64,000 nucleotides of DNA from Edaphochlamys debaryana. Taxonomy: Eukaryota; Chlorophyta; Chlorophyceae; Chlamydomonadales. The position numbers were made by a program, and so were the translations under genes. This document shows, in pieces, positions 12,401 to 22,886 of the stretch (position 1 is the stretch's first letter; the number at the start of each line of letters is the position of its first letter). The notes below the pieces were generated by a model, which was not told the DNA's origin, made no database searches, and saw only the letters and a program-made list of their open reading frames with translations. The stretch is taken from contig JAEHOE010000023.1 in NCBI GenBank assembly GCA_016858145.1, forward strand, positions 248,001 through 312,000, read 5' to 3'.

Positions 12401-15400
12401 TTAGGTGGGGGGCGTCCAGATGAGCTGGGCTGTGCCATCCTCGGCCTTCAGCACCTCCGCCTCCTCTCTCACTCCTTGAACCCACCCCCACCCACCCCAA
12501 CCCCCACACCCCACCGCCCACACCCCCTCCACCCCCCCACAGCTCGGGGCCCAGTGCGAGTCAGCGCTGCGCCTCCTCCGCGAGAACCCCGGCCCCCGCC
12601 AAGTGGTGCTCAACCTCACAGCCGCCTCCACCGCCTCCGGGGGCTCCACGCGCCCCCTCCTCATGCCCGCCCTCCTCGTCGGCCAACTGCCAGACGACTT
12701 TGACCCTGCCTCCAGCGCCGCCGCCGGCGGCGCGGCGGCGGTCGCCAAGGGCAAGGGCGGCGTGGCGAAGAAGGGCGGTACGGCGGACGGTACGGCAAAG
12801 GCGGCGGCACGTGGGCCGTACTTTGTGTGCCTCAGCGCGGACAACCGCCTCATGCGCGCCAGCGTGGCGGCCGTGACGGGCGTGCTGTGCGGCGAGGAGG
12901 GGGCGTGCGGCGCGGAGGACGCGGCGCGGGTCATGGAGGCCATCGAGGGGGTGAGGGCCAACGCGTGGAGCGCGGTGGAGGGTGAGAGGGGGGAAGGGGG
13001 GGGGAGGGGGAGGGCGGCTTCAGCGTGGGGTTCGATGCTGAGCAGGATCGCGTCTGCAGCAGACCCTGCAGCTTGGGCTCAGGCCCTTGGCTTGGCACCT
13101 AGCTCGGCCTCCTCTCCTCATGACTCCTCTCCCCCGCTCCCGCCTCGGCCTCCGCCACCCTCCCTCCACCTCTTCCCCCCCCCCCCAGCCGGCTCCCTGG
13201 CCCTGACCGCGGCGCTGGGCTCCGCCTCCACCTCGGCCATCGCCCGGGGCCTGGGCGCCAGTGTGCCGTGGACCTTCGTGGAGGTGGACCCGGGGCTAGC
13301 CAAGAAGGTGGGTAAAGGGCTGCTCGCATGAGCCGGGGAGTCTCAGGCGCGGTCGCCGAACACCACTCACCGTACCACGCACTCTTCTCCTCCTTTTCTT
13401 TCGATGGCGCGGTTCCATAGGGCCGCAGTGTTTCCGTTGCCATAACGGAGTGCACATGTCCCGGCATGCCCCGCGTTCTTAGCGTTTGCGAGCATAACTC
13501 CAAACAGGAGGCTCTCCTACAGCCACTGCTGCCTCACGGACTGACACCCGAACCAGCAGCCCTCGCACACCGTGGGAAACAAAAACTGTGTACGGCGCCG
13601 GGGCCGGAAAGGGGCCGAGTTGGCACGAGCGCGCAGGGCGGATGGGGGCCGAACCCAGCCCGCCGCGCCCTGCTGATAGCCGGTGTCAACACCAGCTCCT
13701 TGGGGGCAGCGGGCGTGTTGGAGGAGGCCGGGAGGCGACGCACGATCTCCCCCCGTCCGGATTCGCAGGGGTCGCCCTACGGCGTATCCCCGCTCTGCCG
13801 CGTCCACTCCGCATACGCCTTGCTCGCAACTCCACACATGCACGTAGTCTCGACACCATGCTCTCCTCAACGCCGCTAGCTCCCGCGGCTGCGCACTTGA
13901 CCCAAGAGCGTCTCGCCTGCCCCCTTTCCCCCACTCCCTCCCTCGCGTCGGCGCGATCTCGCTCAGCAACAAACACCCACTCCCTCCCCTCCCCTCCCTC
14001 CCTTTACCCTCCCTCGCCTCCTCCCCCCCAGGTCTCTGCCCAGCGTGCCGCCGTGAAGGCCGCCGTGGCCGCACTGGAGGGGCAGCGCCGCACCGCCGCC
14101 AAGGCCTCCAACCAGCAGCAGGGCAAGCAGCTGGAGAACATGGTGGAGCGGGGTCCGGGGTGGAGGGGGGGATGGAATGTGGAGCGGGAAAGGAGAGGAG
14201 GGCTTCTTCTGCGGGGGGGGCAACTGGGGGGAACTGGCAGAACAAGGGTGGTGCCGCCGGCCTCGATGCATGTACCGCTACCGGTGCCCCGCACATCCTG
14301 TGGCCTGCCCTCAAGCCAAGACGGATTCCGGCCTCCTCCCATTCCCACCCCCCACCCCCCACCCCTCCCCTTCACACAGGCCCGCGCCAAGCGGCTGCTG
14401 AAGAAGGCGGACCGCATCCGCTCCAGCCTGCAGGCGGACAGCCAGCTGGAGAACACGTGGAAGACGTTCCAGGTGGGGGGCTGGGGGGGGGCGGTAAAAC
14501 GCAGGGCAGGGCGATAGGGAGGAAGTGGTGGCGGGGGCTGTGCCGGGAGGTGGTGGTGCAAAGGAGTGTTTCCAATGTCGTCCCTTCTCCCGGCGTGGAT
14601 GGCGGGGTGTTGCGAGCTATGGGCCGCCGACTGCGCGCTGCCTTTGCCTCAACCCTTCCCAACCTTTCGGTTTTAACTTCGTCAAAGATCGCCTCCTCCC
14701 TCCCTCTCCACCCCCCCTCCCCAGTCCACCATGGAGATCCTCATCTGCGTTGACGCCCTGGAGCTGGACACACGGAGGGTGCTGCCGCTGGGGCTGCTGG
14801 CGCGGAACATCCAGGTACGGGGGGGGGAAAGGGCGGGGGGCGGTGGTGAAGGGGCGGGAAGGGGTCCGCTTGGGGGCTGGGGGCCCTTCAAGGGCTATTG
14901 CCGCGGAGCATACAGGAGTGGGGGCACGTTGTGGTGGCCGGGCCTGGGTGTGGAAACTGCAAGCCCGAGGGCCTGAATCCCATCCCACGGGGCCTGGGCG
15001 CCGGGGGGGTGCGCGTGGGGACCGCTTGGGTGGGTGTGTCGGGAGGGGTGGCCGGGCGGGCCCTGCCCCGCCCCGCCTCGCGTGGACATGGACATGGGCG
15101 GGTGACCTTTCCCCACGGCAACTCTTACCCGGCCTCCCCTGCCCCTCCCCCCTCCCCTCATCTCTCCCTTCCCCTCCTACCTCCCCCCCCTGTCAGGGCG
15201 GCAACGAGCTGTGGCTGGCCATGTGCCTGCAGCACCCCGCGCTGCACTCCCTGCCCGGGCCCGCGCTGGGGGCGCTGCTGGGGGCGCTGGCCAGCCCAGA
15301 GGTCATGGCCAAGCCCGTGGCCACGTGGGCGGCGTACACGGTGGGGCCCGGGGCGGGCCCAGGGCGGGCCCGGGGCGGGCACGGGGCGGGCCCAGGGGAG

Positions 15401-16655
15401 GCGGACAGGCGGAACGGCACGGGGGCGGCAGGGGGGAGAGCTGAGGGCGCTGATGGGCCCGTGGGAGGGGGGACTGGGGTTTGCGCGGGGATCTAGCCCA
15501 ATCGGTCGCCTCTATCTCTTCCCCACCCACTTTCCTCCCCTGCCCCCCCCCGCCTGCCCCTCCCCCCATCCCCCCCAGGTGTCCCCCGAGGTGGAGGCCG
15601 CCGTGTCCGCGCTGGAGCCGCAGCGGCAGCTGCTGCTGGAGCTGCAGACGGACGCGGGGCTGCTGAGGTGGAACGATGCACTGGCGGTGGACCTGCGCTT
15701 CGCGGGTGGGGGGGGCTGGGGTGGGGGTGCGTGTGGGGGGTGGGGGGGTGTTTAAAGCTGATGAGCGGGAGAGCGTCCAGTTGTCAGTGGGATTGCCGGA
15801 GAAGTTACATACCGCCACAGAGTCCGAGGGGTGGGGGGTGGGAGGTTGGGGTGAGGGAGGGGATGCGGGGGTGTAGGCGCAAGGATAAGGCTGTGTGTGC
15901 GAGGGAAGGTGGCGCTGGGCTCGTGCTGGACAGCGGCTGCGGACATCACGGGGGGGATGGAGGGCAGGGGGGGAGAACGCCCGAGCCCAACCCCACATTC
16001 CGGGCCCGTCGTCCACCCCCATAGCGCCACCCACCCACCCACCACTGAACACCACGGCAACGCCCACTCGTACTTCCCCCACGCCCCCTACCTCCCTTTA
16101 CCCCCCTCTCCCCCTCCCTCCCCCTCCACCCCAGGCCTGGTCGAGGCCTGGGCCAGCGGCGCCACGTGGGGCCAGATCATGGCGGACAGCGGCATGGACG
16201 ACGGGGACATGGCGCGGCTGCTCATACGCACCATCGACCTGCTCAAACAGGTGGGCAGGGAGGGGCACGGGCATGGGGGGGGAAGAGGGAGCGGATGGGG
16301 AGGGCAGGAGGAAGGGAGGGAGGGGCGGAAGGGGAGGCGTGTGATAGCGGAGTTGTGGTTGTGGCTTGTCAGCATGGTGCGTGTGTGAAGGGCTGCTCGC
16401 ATGAGCCTGGGAGTCTCAGGCGCGGTGCGTGTGTGTGTGTGGGGGGGGGGGGGAGCGTGGGCGCTGGGGTGCTGTGTGCTCATGCCTGGGGGGTGCGCCG
16501 TCCGTCCTAACCTGTCCCTTCCTCTTCCCCGCCCTGCCCTGCCCCCCCCCCCCCAGGTGAAGAACAACGACCACCTGCTCCCGGAGCTCAAGGAGGCAGC
16601 CAGCGAGGCGCTGAGGGGCATGGACCGCAAGCCCGTGGCAGAGCTGGTCATGTGA
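6488..16655 (+). CDS. ISE2: ISE2-type chloroplast DExH-box RNA helicase
   Basis: A Ski2-like RNA helicase; in land plants ISE2 is plastid-located and needed for chloroplast RNA processing. There are 26 exons: 6488-6831, 7173-7296, 7544-7687, 7994-8168, 8314-8372, 8667-8801, 8997-9080, 9194-9274, 9436-9690, 9922-10028, 10215-10354, 10523-10630, 10838-10947, 11188-11252, 11488-11608, 11950-12102, 12282-12332, 12543-12981, 13189-13307, 14032-14142, 14380-14472, 14725-14814, 15197-15340, 15579-15705, 16135-16250, 16557-16655. All phases close, giving 1,197 residues (Arabidopsis ISE2 is about 1,170). Motifs are Walker A APTGAGKT (173-180), DEVH split by intron 5 (281-284), SAT (312-314) and QMAGRAGRRG (622-631). 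The C-terminal ISE2-specific part ends in a DSHCT-like block (GLVEAWASGATWGQIM). The basic, Ser/Ala-rich first exon looks like a transit peptide. Exon 9 adds a Gly/Pro/Ser-rich insert. Exon 2 ends with a GC donor. Confidence 0.95.
9110..9163 (+). repeat. short tandem repeat in ISE2 intron 7
   Basis: About four copies of an 11-base unit (GGGTTGTGCAT) lie between exons 7 and 8 of the helicase gene. They are noncoding and close to the acceptor tract. Confidence 0.8.
13315..13353 (+). repeat. 39-bp sequence shared with 16388-16426
   Basis: The sequence from AAGGGCTGCTCGCATGAGCC to GTCTCAGGCGCGGT occurs here in ISE2 intron 19 and again, with one base changed, in intron 25. Here it abuts the 565-bp interspersed element. 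Confidence 0.75.
13350..13914 (+). mobile_element. interspersed element copy 1 (inside ISE2 intron 19)
   Basis: This 565-base stretch is nearly identical to 17160-17724 over most of its length, with a more diverged first 90 bases. Shared landmarks include GGGCCGCAGTGTTTCCGTTG, ACACCGTGGGAAACAAAAAC and the end CTTGACCCAAGAGCGTCTC. No long open frame is shared, so it looks non-autonomous. I see neither clear terminal inverted repeats nor an obvious target-site duplication, so the class cannot be assigned. Confidence 0.7.
16388..16426 (+). repeat. 39-bp repeat, second copy (ISE2 intron 25)
   Basis: It matches 13315-13353 at all but one position. No further similarity to the 565-bp element follows here, so it may be a broken element end or a separate short repeat. 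Confidence 0.75.
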
Positions 16656-17997
16656 GCACCGCTACAGCTGCAGCTAAAGCTTACGTAAGAGCCGGCGTAG
16701 GGGCCTGGCAGCGCAGAGGCGCAGGAGGGGGCGCGCGCGGCTCGAAACGTTGCTGTGGTGGGCTCCGTTGGCATTGCCGTGTGCGTGTATGGGCTCTGCC
16801 AACGGAATGGCGATTGGGAGGGAGAATTCTGAGGTGTGGGGGCAAGAGATGGTGTGTGGGGGGGAGTCTGGGGGTGAGGGGGCAGTGGGGAAGGAGAGAG
16901 GCGAGCTCGCCGGCTCGGGCGTCGGGGGAGCGCTCGCGGTCCTTGCGTGTGGTCGCGTGTGGGCGGTGCACCGGGGCGCTGCGGTGGTTGTAGGGACAAG
17001 CGGCGGCCGGCTTCGTGGTGTGTTCACCTTACAACCGCCCGGATGATTGTGCGAGGGGGATTGGTGGACAGGTGGCGGCGACGTGCGGTGCGGGGATGTG
17101 TTGTACCCGTTCCCACCGCGGGCCGAGTGCGAGCATGGCACTGCAAACTCCCACGCAAACGGTCGCCGAACAGCCCGTTTCCGGGACACCGGACCCTTCC
17201 TTGTCGTATCGTTTTCTCGGACGACTGCGCGTTTCAACGGGCCGCAGTGTTTCCGTTGCCACAACGGAGTGCACATGCCTCGGCATGCCCCGCGTTTGTG
17301 AGCATAACTCCCACGCAGAAGGCTTGCCTACAGCCACTGCGGCCTCACGGACTGACACCCGAACCAGCAGCCCTCGCACACCGTGGGAAACAAAAACTGT
17401 GTACGGCGTGTGGGGCGGAAAGGGGCCGAGTTGGCACGAGCGCGCAGGGCGGATGGGGGCCGAACCCAGCCCGCCGCGCCTGCCGATAGCCGGTGTCAAC
17501 ATCAGTCCCTTGGGGGCAGCGGGCGTGTTGGAGGAGGCCGGCAGGCGACGCACGATCTCCCCCCGTCCGGATTCGCAGGGGTCGCCCTACGGCGTATCCC
17601 CGCTCTGCCGCGTCCACTCCGCATACGCCTTGCTCGCAACTCAAACCATGCACCTAGTCTCGACACCATGCTCTCCTCAACGCAGCTAGCTCCCGCGGCT
17701 GCGCACTTGACCCAAGAGCGTCTCAGCAAAACCCAGAGCCCGCGGGCTTAGGGCCCCAGGGTCCCAGCTCAACCCTCTATTCTTTATCTCAGTAGTTCTA
17801 GACGAATGTGCGTCCAACAGCAATAAGGTCGACATCGGCCGAGCTTGGGGTAAGCGGCCCACGAGGTGAGCTCGCGAGCATCGCGTTGTTGCCAATTCAG
17901 CTAGCGCTGCAGGACCTTGTCTAGTTCTGGGCGTTTGCCCTCTGGAACGGGCCAAAGTCCCCAACCCCGACGACCCGAACGCGCCTCTCCAAGCTGT
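16656..17997. other. intergenic region holding a repeat copy
   Basis: It follows the ISE2 stop codon and precedes the first in-frame ATG of the next gene. The right half is the second copy of the 565-bp element. The rest has no recognisable gene. Confidence 0.5.
17160..17724 (+). mobile_element. interspersed element copy 2
   Basis: This is the second copy of the element found at 13350-13914, in the same orientation and of the same length (565 bases). Outside the limits given, the flanks differ completely. High similarity of the two copies suggests recent duplication or transposition. Confidence 0.7.
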
Positions 17998-20900
17998 ATG
18001 CACCTAAAAACGGATGCTACATGCTTGTGCTGTACGTCTGCTGACCGCGCCGACAGGTCGGTTTGGTCAGTCGCGGATTCGGCGACGACCGAAAGGCAAA
18101 TGGAGCCGCTGGTGTGGAGGGCCCAGGCTCCTCCTTCCAGAACCAGCAGTCTCAGCGTGGAGCAGATGCGCCGGGGCTCCCTTGAGGTGAGGCCCGGGCT
18201 CCCTCCGTTGCGTTGCCGACACATGGAGCATGCAGCTCACTTCCCGGAGTTTTGCATGTCCGTGCAGGTCACCTCGATGCGACAACTCCATCTGGCGTCG
18301 CAGACGGACCACAGCCCGTTTGTCACGCCGGTCAGCAGCGTCGCGCAGCTTGAGACGCTGCTGGATGATATCGTGATAGAGGACCTCGTCTCCGCGCAGC
18401 GCGCACAAACTTTCTCACGAGCCATCCCAGAGGCGGCAAGCGAGGGCCTCATGGCAGGACGGGGGCAGGTCCGGCGCGTCCCTGGCGCCTCCAGCAGCCT
18501 CACCTGCCTCGCGAACCCACCCCCCCGGGGCGTGGCCGGAGCGGCTGTGGCAGCTTCAGCCATTCGCTCGGATGGGCCCCCCTGGCCACTCCGGCCTCAG
18601 CTGGAGAGCCCCTTGCCCATGCCGCGGCCGGCGGACAGCGCCGCTGCGCTGCGGGCTTTCCTGATTGACGACCAGCCCCGCCCCGCCGGGCCCTGGTCTT
18701 CTCGGGGCTCGAGCGCCCTGCAACAGCCCTCGCCGCTAGCCTCGCAGCTCCAGCGGCCGTCGCTGCAGCAACCCCAGCAGGGCGACCTCTCGCACCCGCA
18801 CCCCGAGCTGCCCGCCCCTGCGGCGTCAGCGCCAGGGTCGCGGCGTCCCGCCCCGGCTGCCACCGCCGCCGCCGCCACCGCCACCGCTGCCGCCACAATA
18901 TCTCGGGCGCACGGCAGCGTCCAGTACGACGGCGTCGTACTGGGGTACGAGTCCGACTCTGAGTCATGCACGCCCAACCGTCAGTCCCTGGAATCGGAAT
19001 CCGCGGCGCGGAGCGGCTCAGACGTGACCCCCAGCGGCGAGCCGGCGAGCTTCGGCTTCAGCGAATCCACAACCGCCCCAACCACCAACGCCCCGCCCAC
19101 GCCCCTGGCCTTCGCCGCCGGCGAGCGCAGCAGCGACAGCGACAGCGTGCCCCTCGCCAAGCTGACGTGCGCAACGGCCGTCGCCCCCGCCCGCGACAGC
19201 ATCAGCGCGGCCTCGGAGCGGCCGCTGCAGGGCAGCCTGCTGTTCTCGCTGCGCAAGGCCGCGACGGAGGTGGTCTCGCACCTCCGAGCGCTGGGCAGCT
19301 CCCGATCCGGCAGCCGCGCCAGCACGGTCACCGGCATGGCACCCTCGGCCTGCTCCTCGGCTGTCACCACGCCCCGCGCCGGCGCCGGCGCCGCCCGGCC
19401 CTCCGGCGAGGGCTTTGGCAGGAGTGTGTTTGGCAGCATGCGCCGCCGTCCGGCGCTCGCCAGCCCGCCGCCGCCGCAGGCGGCGCCGCCGCCAGCGTCG
19501 CATCTGGGTCGGAGCGCGCGCTCGGCCCTGGCGTCGCCCATGGCGCTGGGCTTCAGCACGGCCGAGGGCGCGATGTCGGCGGGGTGCGCCGTCGGGGCCT
19601 GTACGGCGCCTGGCGGCGGCGGCCGGAGCTCCACCGCCGACGGCAGCGACGCCTACTCTGCGCCGCTGCCGTCGCCCTGGACTGGGCTCGCGGGCGACGC
19701 GGCCCGGGCCGAGAGCGGGCTCCCCACCCCGGACCCTTCGTGCACAGACGGCATGGGTGCGGGCACGCAGTACCGGCCCAGCACCCTGCCTGCGGGCCGC
19801 GGGTCCTTTTTCTTTGAGGAGGGGGCGCAGAGTTCCGAGGCCAACGCGCTGCCCGACATGTGGGACCTGGCGACCGTCGGCGACGGTGATGACTCATCCG
19901 CCGACACGCTCGTACAAATGTACGGCGTCATGGCGGCGGCGACGGGGGTGCAGGGCCGCGCGCCACGCGTGCCGTCGGCCGCGGCGGCCGTGTACCGCAC
20001 CGCGCCCGTTGCCACCGAGCCTGGCGTCACGGCCGAGCCCCCTTGCGCCCGCTCCGTGCCCCGTGTGCGGTCCTCCACCCACGCCCACATCGCTGGATCC
20101 CACACCGCCACCGGTTTCTTCAGCCCGCCCGTCAGCGGCGTCGTGGGCAGCACCGGCGGCGCGCCGCGTCGCGTGGCGGCGGCGGCCGCCATGGCCCTGA
20201 GCGCCAACGGCTACTGCGGCGGCGGCAGTACCGGCGCCGTACCGCAGTGGCGGGCGCACGACGCGGAGCAGCTTTACGTAATCAACGAGCTCGTCCAGCA
20301 GGCCCGCGCCTCGGCGGCGGCCGCCGTGCCCGCTCGCCCCGCGCCGCACCACCACCACCACGCCCCGCCCAGCCACCACCACCACCACCATCTCCAACAC
20401 CGCGACCGCTTCAACCCGGCCGCCCTGCCCCTGCAGCAAGCCGACGCCGCCTCCCTCGCCGCCGCCGTCACCTCGACTTCCGCCCATCCGCACCTCCCTT
20501 TCGCTGGCAACGCTGCCTGCGGCGGTCTCCAGCTCGCCGACGGTGTCTGTGCCAGCGCGCCTGCCAGCGTGGCGTCCGCCGCGCCAGCTTCCTTCATCTC
20601 CTCGCTCCTGTCCTCCGGCCAGACTACGCTACCGGGCTCCGCCGCCGCTTCCTACCCCATGTCGGCCCTGTACGGCAACAGCAGCCACCCTGCTGACGCC
20701 TCGGCAGCCGACCGACACAACAGCGCCGCGTCCGCCCGCGCGGCGGCGGCGGCCTTCTCCGTCCCGCGGCTGCCAACCGGCGGCGGATTCGGACGGGTCA
20801 GCCTGTACGGCGGCGAGGACGGGCCCGAACTGGCCATGATGTGGCCCTTAGTCATGCCCACGCCCGTGCCTGCCGTACTGGGCGCCAACCCAGATGAGGT

Positions 20901-22886
20901 CCGCGACGCCACCTGCCCCTTCGTCCTCGCCGTCCTCGCCTCCTGCGGCTGCGCCAACGGCGGCGGCGTCAGCAGCTGCTGCGGCGTCTGCGGCGGCCGC
21001 GGCGACGACAGCGGCAGCCTGGGCCTGCTGGGCGCGGCCCTGGCCGCCGCTCCCAGAGCCCACCACGCGTCACCAGCGTCGGCAACTGCTCCGTGCGCCA
21101 CCGCCGCCGGCCGAGCCCCATCCGCCTCGCCCGCGGCGGCGCTGCCGCCAGCCGCCGTCAACGCGATGCTGTCGGGCGTGCAGCTCGCGACGGTGCCGCT
21201 GGGCGGCGCGGGCTGCCAGGCCGCGACGCTCCGTCTTCCGCTGCTCCCCGCCATGCAGTGCGTCAACGTCTTCACCGCCGCCGACGGCGCCGTCGGCCCC
21301 GCCACCAGCCTCCTCGCCGTACCCGCCTCCATGGCGGCGGAGCTGCAGACCCTTTTTGCAGATCGCGTCGAGGCCCAGCTGACGTCACTCCTGGACCTGG
21401 CGTCAGCCGGCGGCAGCGTCAGCGGCCGCAGCAGCCTCAGCGGCAGCGTCGGGCGGCGCAGCGTCGACGGCGGCAGCGAGGCGGTGGCGCTGCGGGTACG
21501 GCAGGACCTGGCGGCGCTGCGGGCGCCGACGGCGCTCTGCCCGCCCTGGGCCCTGTCTGGGCCTGTGTGGGCCGCCTGTCGCTCCGAGTGGCGATCCGCC
21601 ATGCAGCCCCTGCTGGTGAGCGCGCCCGCGTTGCGCCTGCGCGTGCGTCCACAGAACTTAGTTGTGCTGTGCTGTACTGTGCTTGTGTACCGGTACCGGT
21701 GGTTACGTGGCGCCGGCAGGAGCATGCAAGCACCGCCGCTCACCCCTCCCAACCGCTGCCCCTCCCAACCGCTCACCCCTCCCCCCAGGCCGACATCTGC
21801 TACCTTCTGCTGTGCGTGCCCAACTGCTTTGCGCACGGCATCGTGGAGTGGGACCGGGCCATGTACGTGGAGACGCTGGCCCGCCTGCTGGCGCAGCTGG
21901 AGCGGCACCGCCTGTGGCAGACCATATCGGTGCTGCTCGAGTACTGCACGCGCCAGGGAGTGGTGAGCGGGCGGGGGGCGGGGGCGGGGGCGGGGTGAGG
22001 TGGGATGGGGTGTCGGTATCAATAGGCCCGCTTTCCCGAATGCTTCAGCGGCAGGGCCTGAGCACTGAACACTGGGCAATCAAGTGCAGGTCATGGAACG
22101 TTCTGCCCTTGTCGACGCCTTCCTAGCAAGCTTGTTGTCACTCACGGCAGCCATCGAGTACTGACCACTGGTGCCACCCGTTCCTCCCTCCCTCCCATCC
22201 CACGCCAGGCCCTTCTGTACCAGGGCGAGGCCGTGGGTGCGGGCAGCCTCACCGCCGAGCGCGTCCGCTCGCTGCTGGAGGGCGCCCTGCACGACGAGAT
22301 CTCGATCAAGGCCATGGACCCAGCACCTGGCCACGGCCAGGACGGCGACCTCTCGAGCGGCAACCCCTGGAGCCTAGCCCCCGACGACATGGGCGCAGGG
22401 CTGGACTCGAGCCTCGGCGCCGGCGGCGGCGGAGGCTGCGGCCGCTCGCGGCGGGCCTCTGTCGCCACGGTGCTGCGCCCCGACGCCGCCGACGCGGCGA
22501 CGGCCATGACGCTGCAGGCCTGGCGGCGCCGCTCCGTCGACACACCCGCCATGATGGCGACCCGCGCCGCCGCCGCCACCGCCTACACCGCCGCCGTCAA
22601 CGCCGGCAGCCTGGCGGCCGCTGGCGGCGCCGCCGCGGCGGCCGCGCTGCCGCCGGGCGCGGCTTGCGTGCTGCCGCCCATTCCGCCGCCGGTCCGCGGC
22701 CTGCGGTCTCAGGCCAGCATCGGCCGTGTGTTTGGCCGCGTCATGTCCCGACTGGCCGGCGGCGAAGCGGAGGCGGAGGCGGAGCCTGCGCCGGCGCCGG
22801 CGGCTGCCCGGGGCCTGGGTCACGTCATTGAGACGACGGCCGTGGTCCTGGCGTTTGCCGGCGTGATGCTGCAGGGCCTGGTGTGA
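17998..22886 (+). CDS. unrecognised 1,489-residue low-complexity protein
   Basis: Three exons (17998-21615, 21789-21962, 22209-22886) join in phase 0. I do not recognise the product. Residues ~75-140 form an ordered block (VAQLETLLDDIVIEDLVSAQ). This is followed by ~1,000 residues of Ala/Ser/Pro/Gly-rich sequence with His runs. A second ordered block straddles intron 1 (residues ~1180-1300). It contains ADICYLLLCVPNCFAHGIVE and RLWQTISVLLEYCTRQGVAL and looks helical. The extreme C-terminus is hydrophobic (VVLAFAGVMLQGLV) and could be a tail anchor. The open frame extends upstream of the first ATG, but without another ATG. ATGs at 18100 or later are alternative starts. Exon 2 is the best-conserved-looking part. 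Reality of the gene is supported by 3.6 kb of uninterrupted frame and clean splice sites. Confidence 0.7.

Noticed and set aside
17917..17997. Upstream extension of the 1,489-residue gene
   Set aside because: The open frame there begins at TTG, not ATG. The first in-frame ATG is at 17998, so the extension was left out.
20652..22079. A 475-codon open frame on the minus strand
   Set aside because: It is antisense to the 1,489-residue gene and crosses that gene's introns without splice logic.
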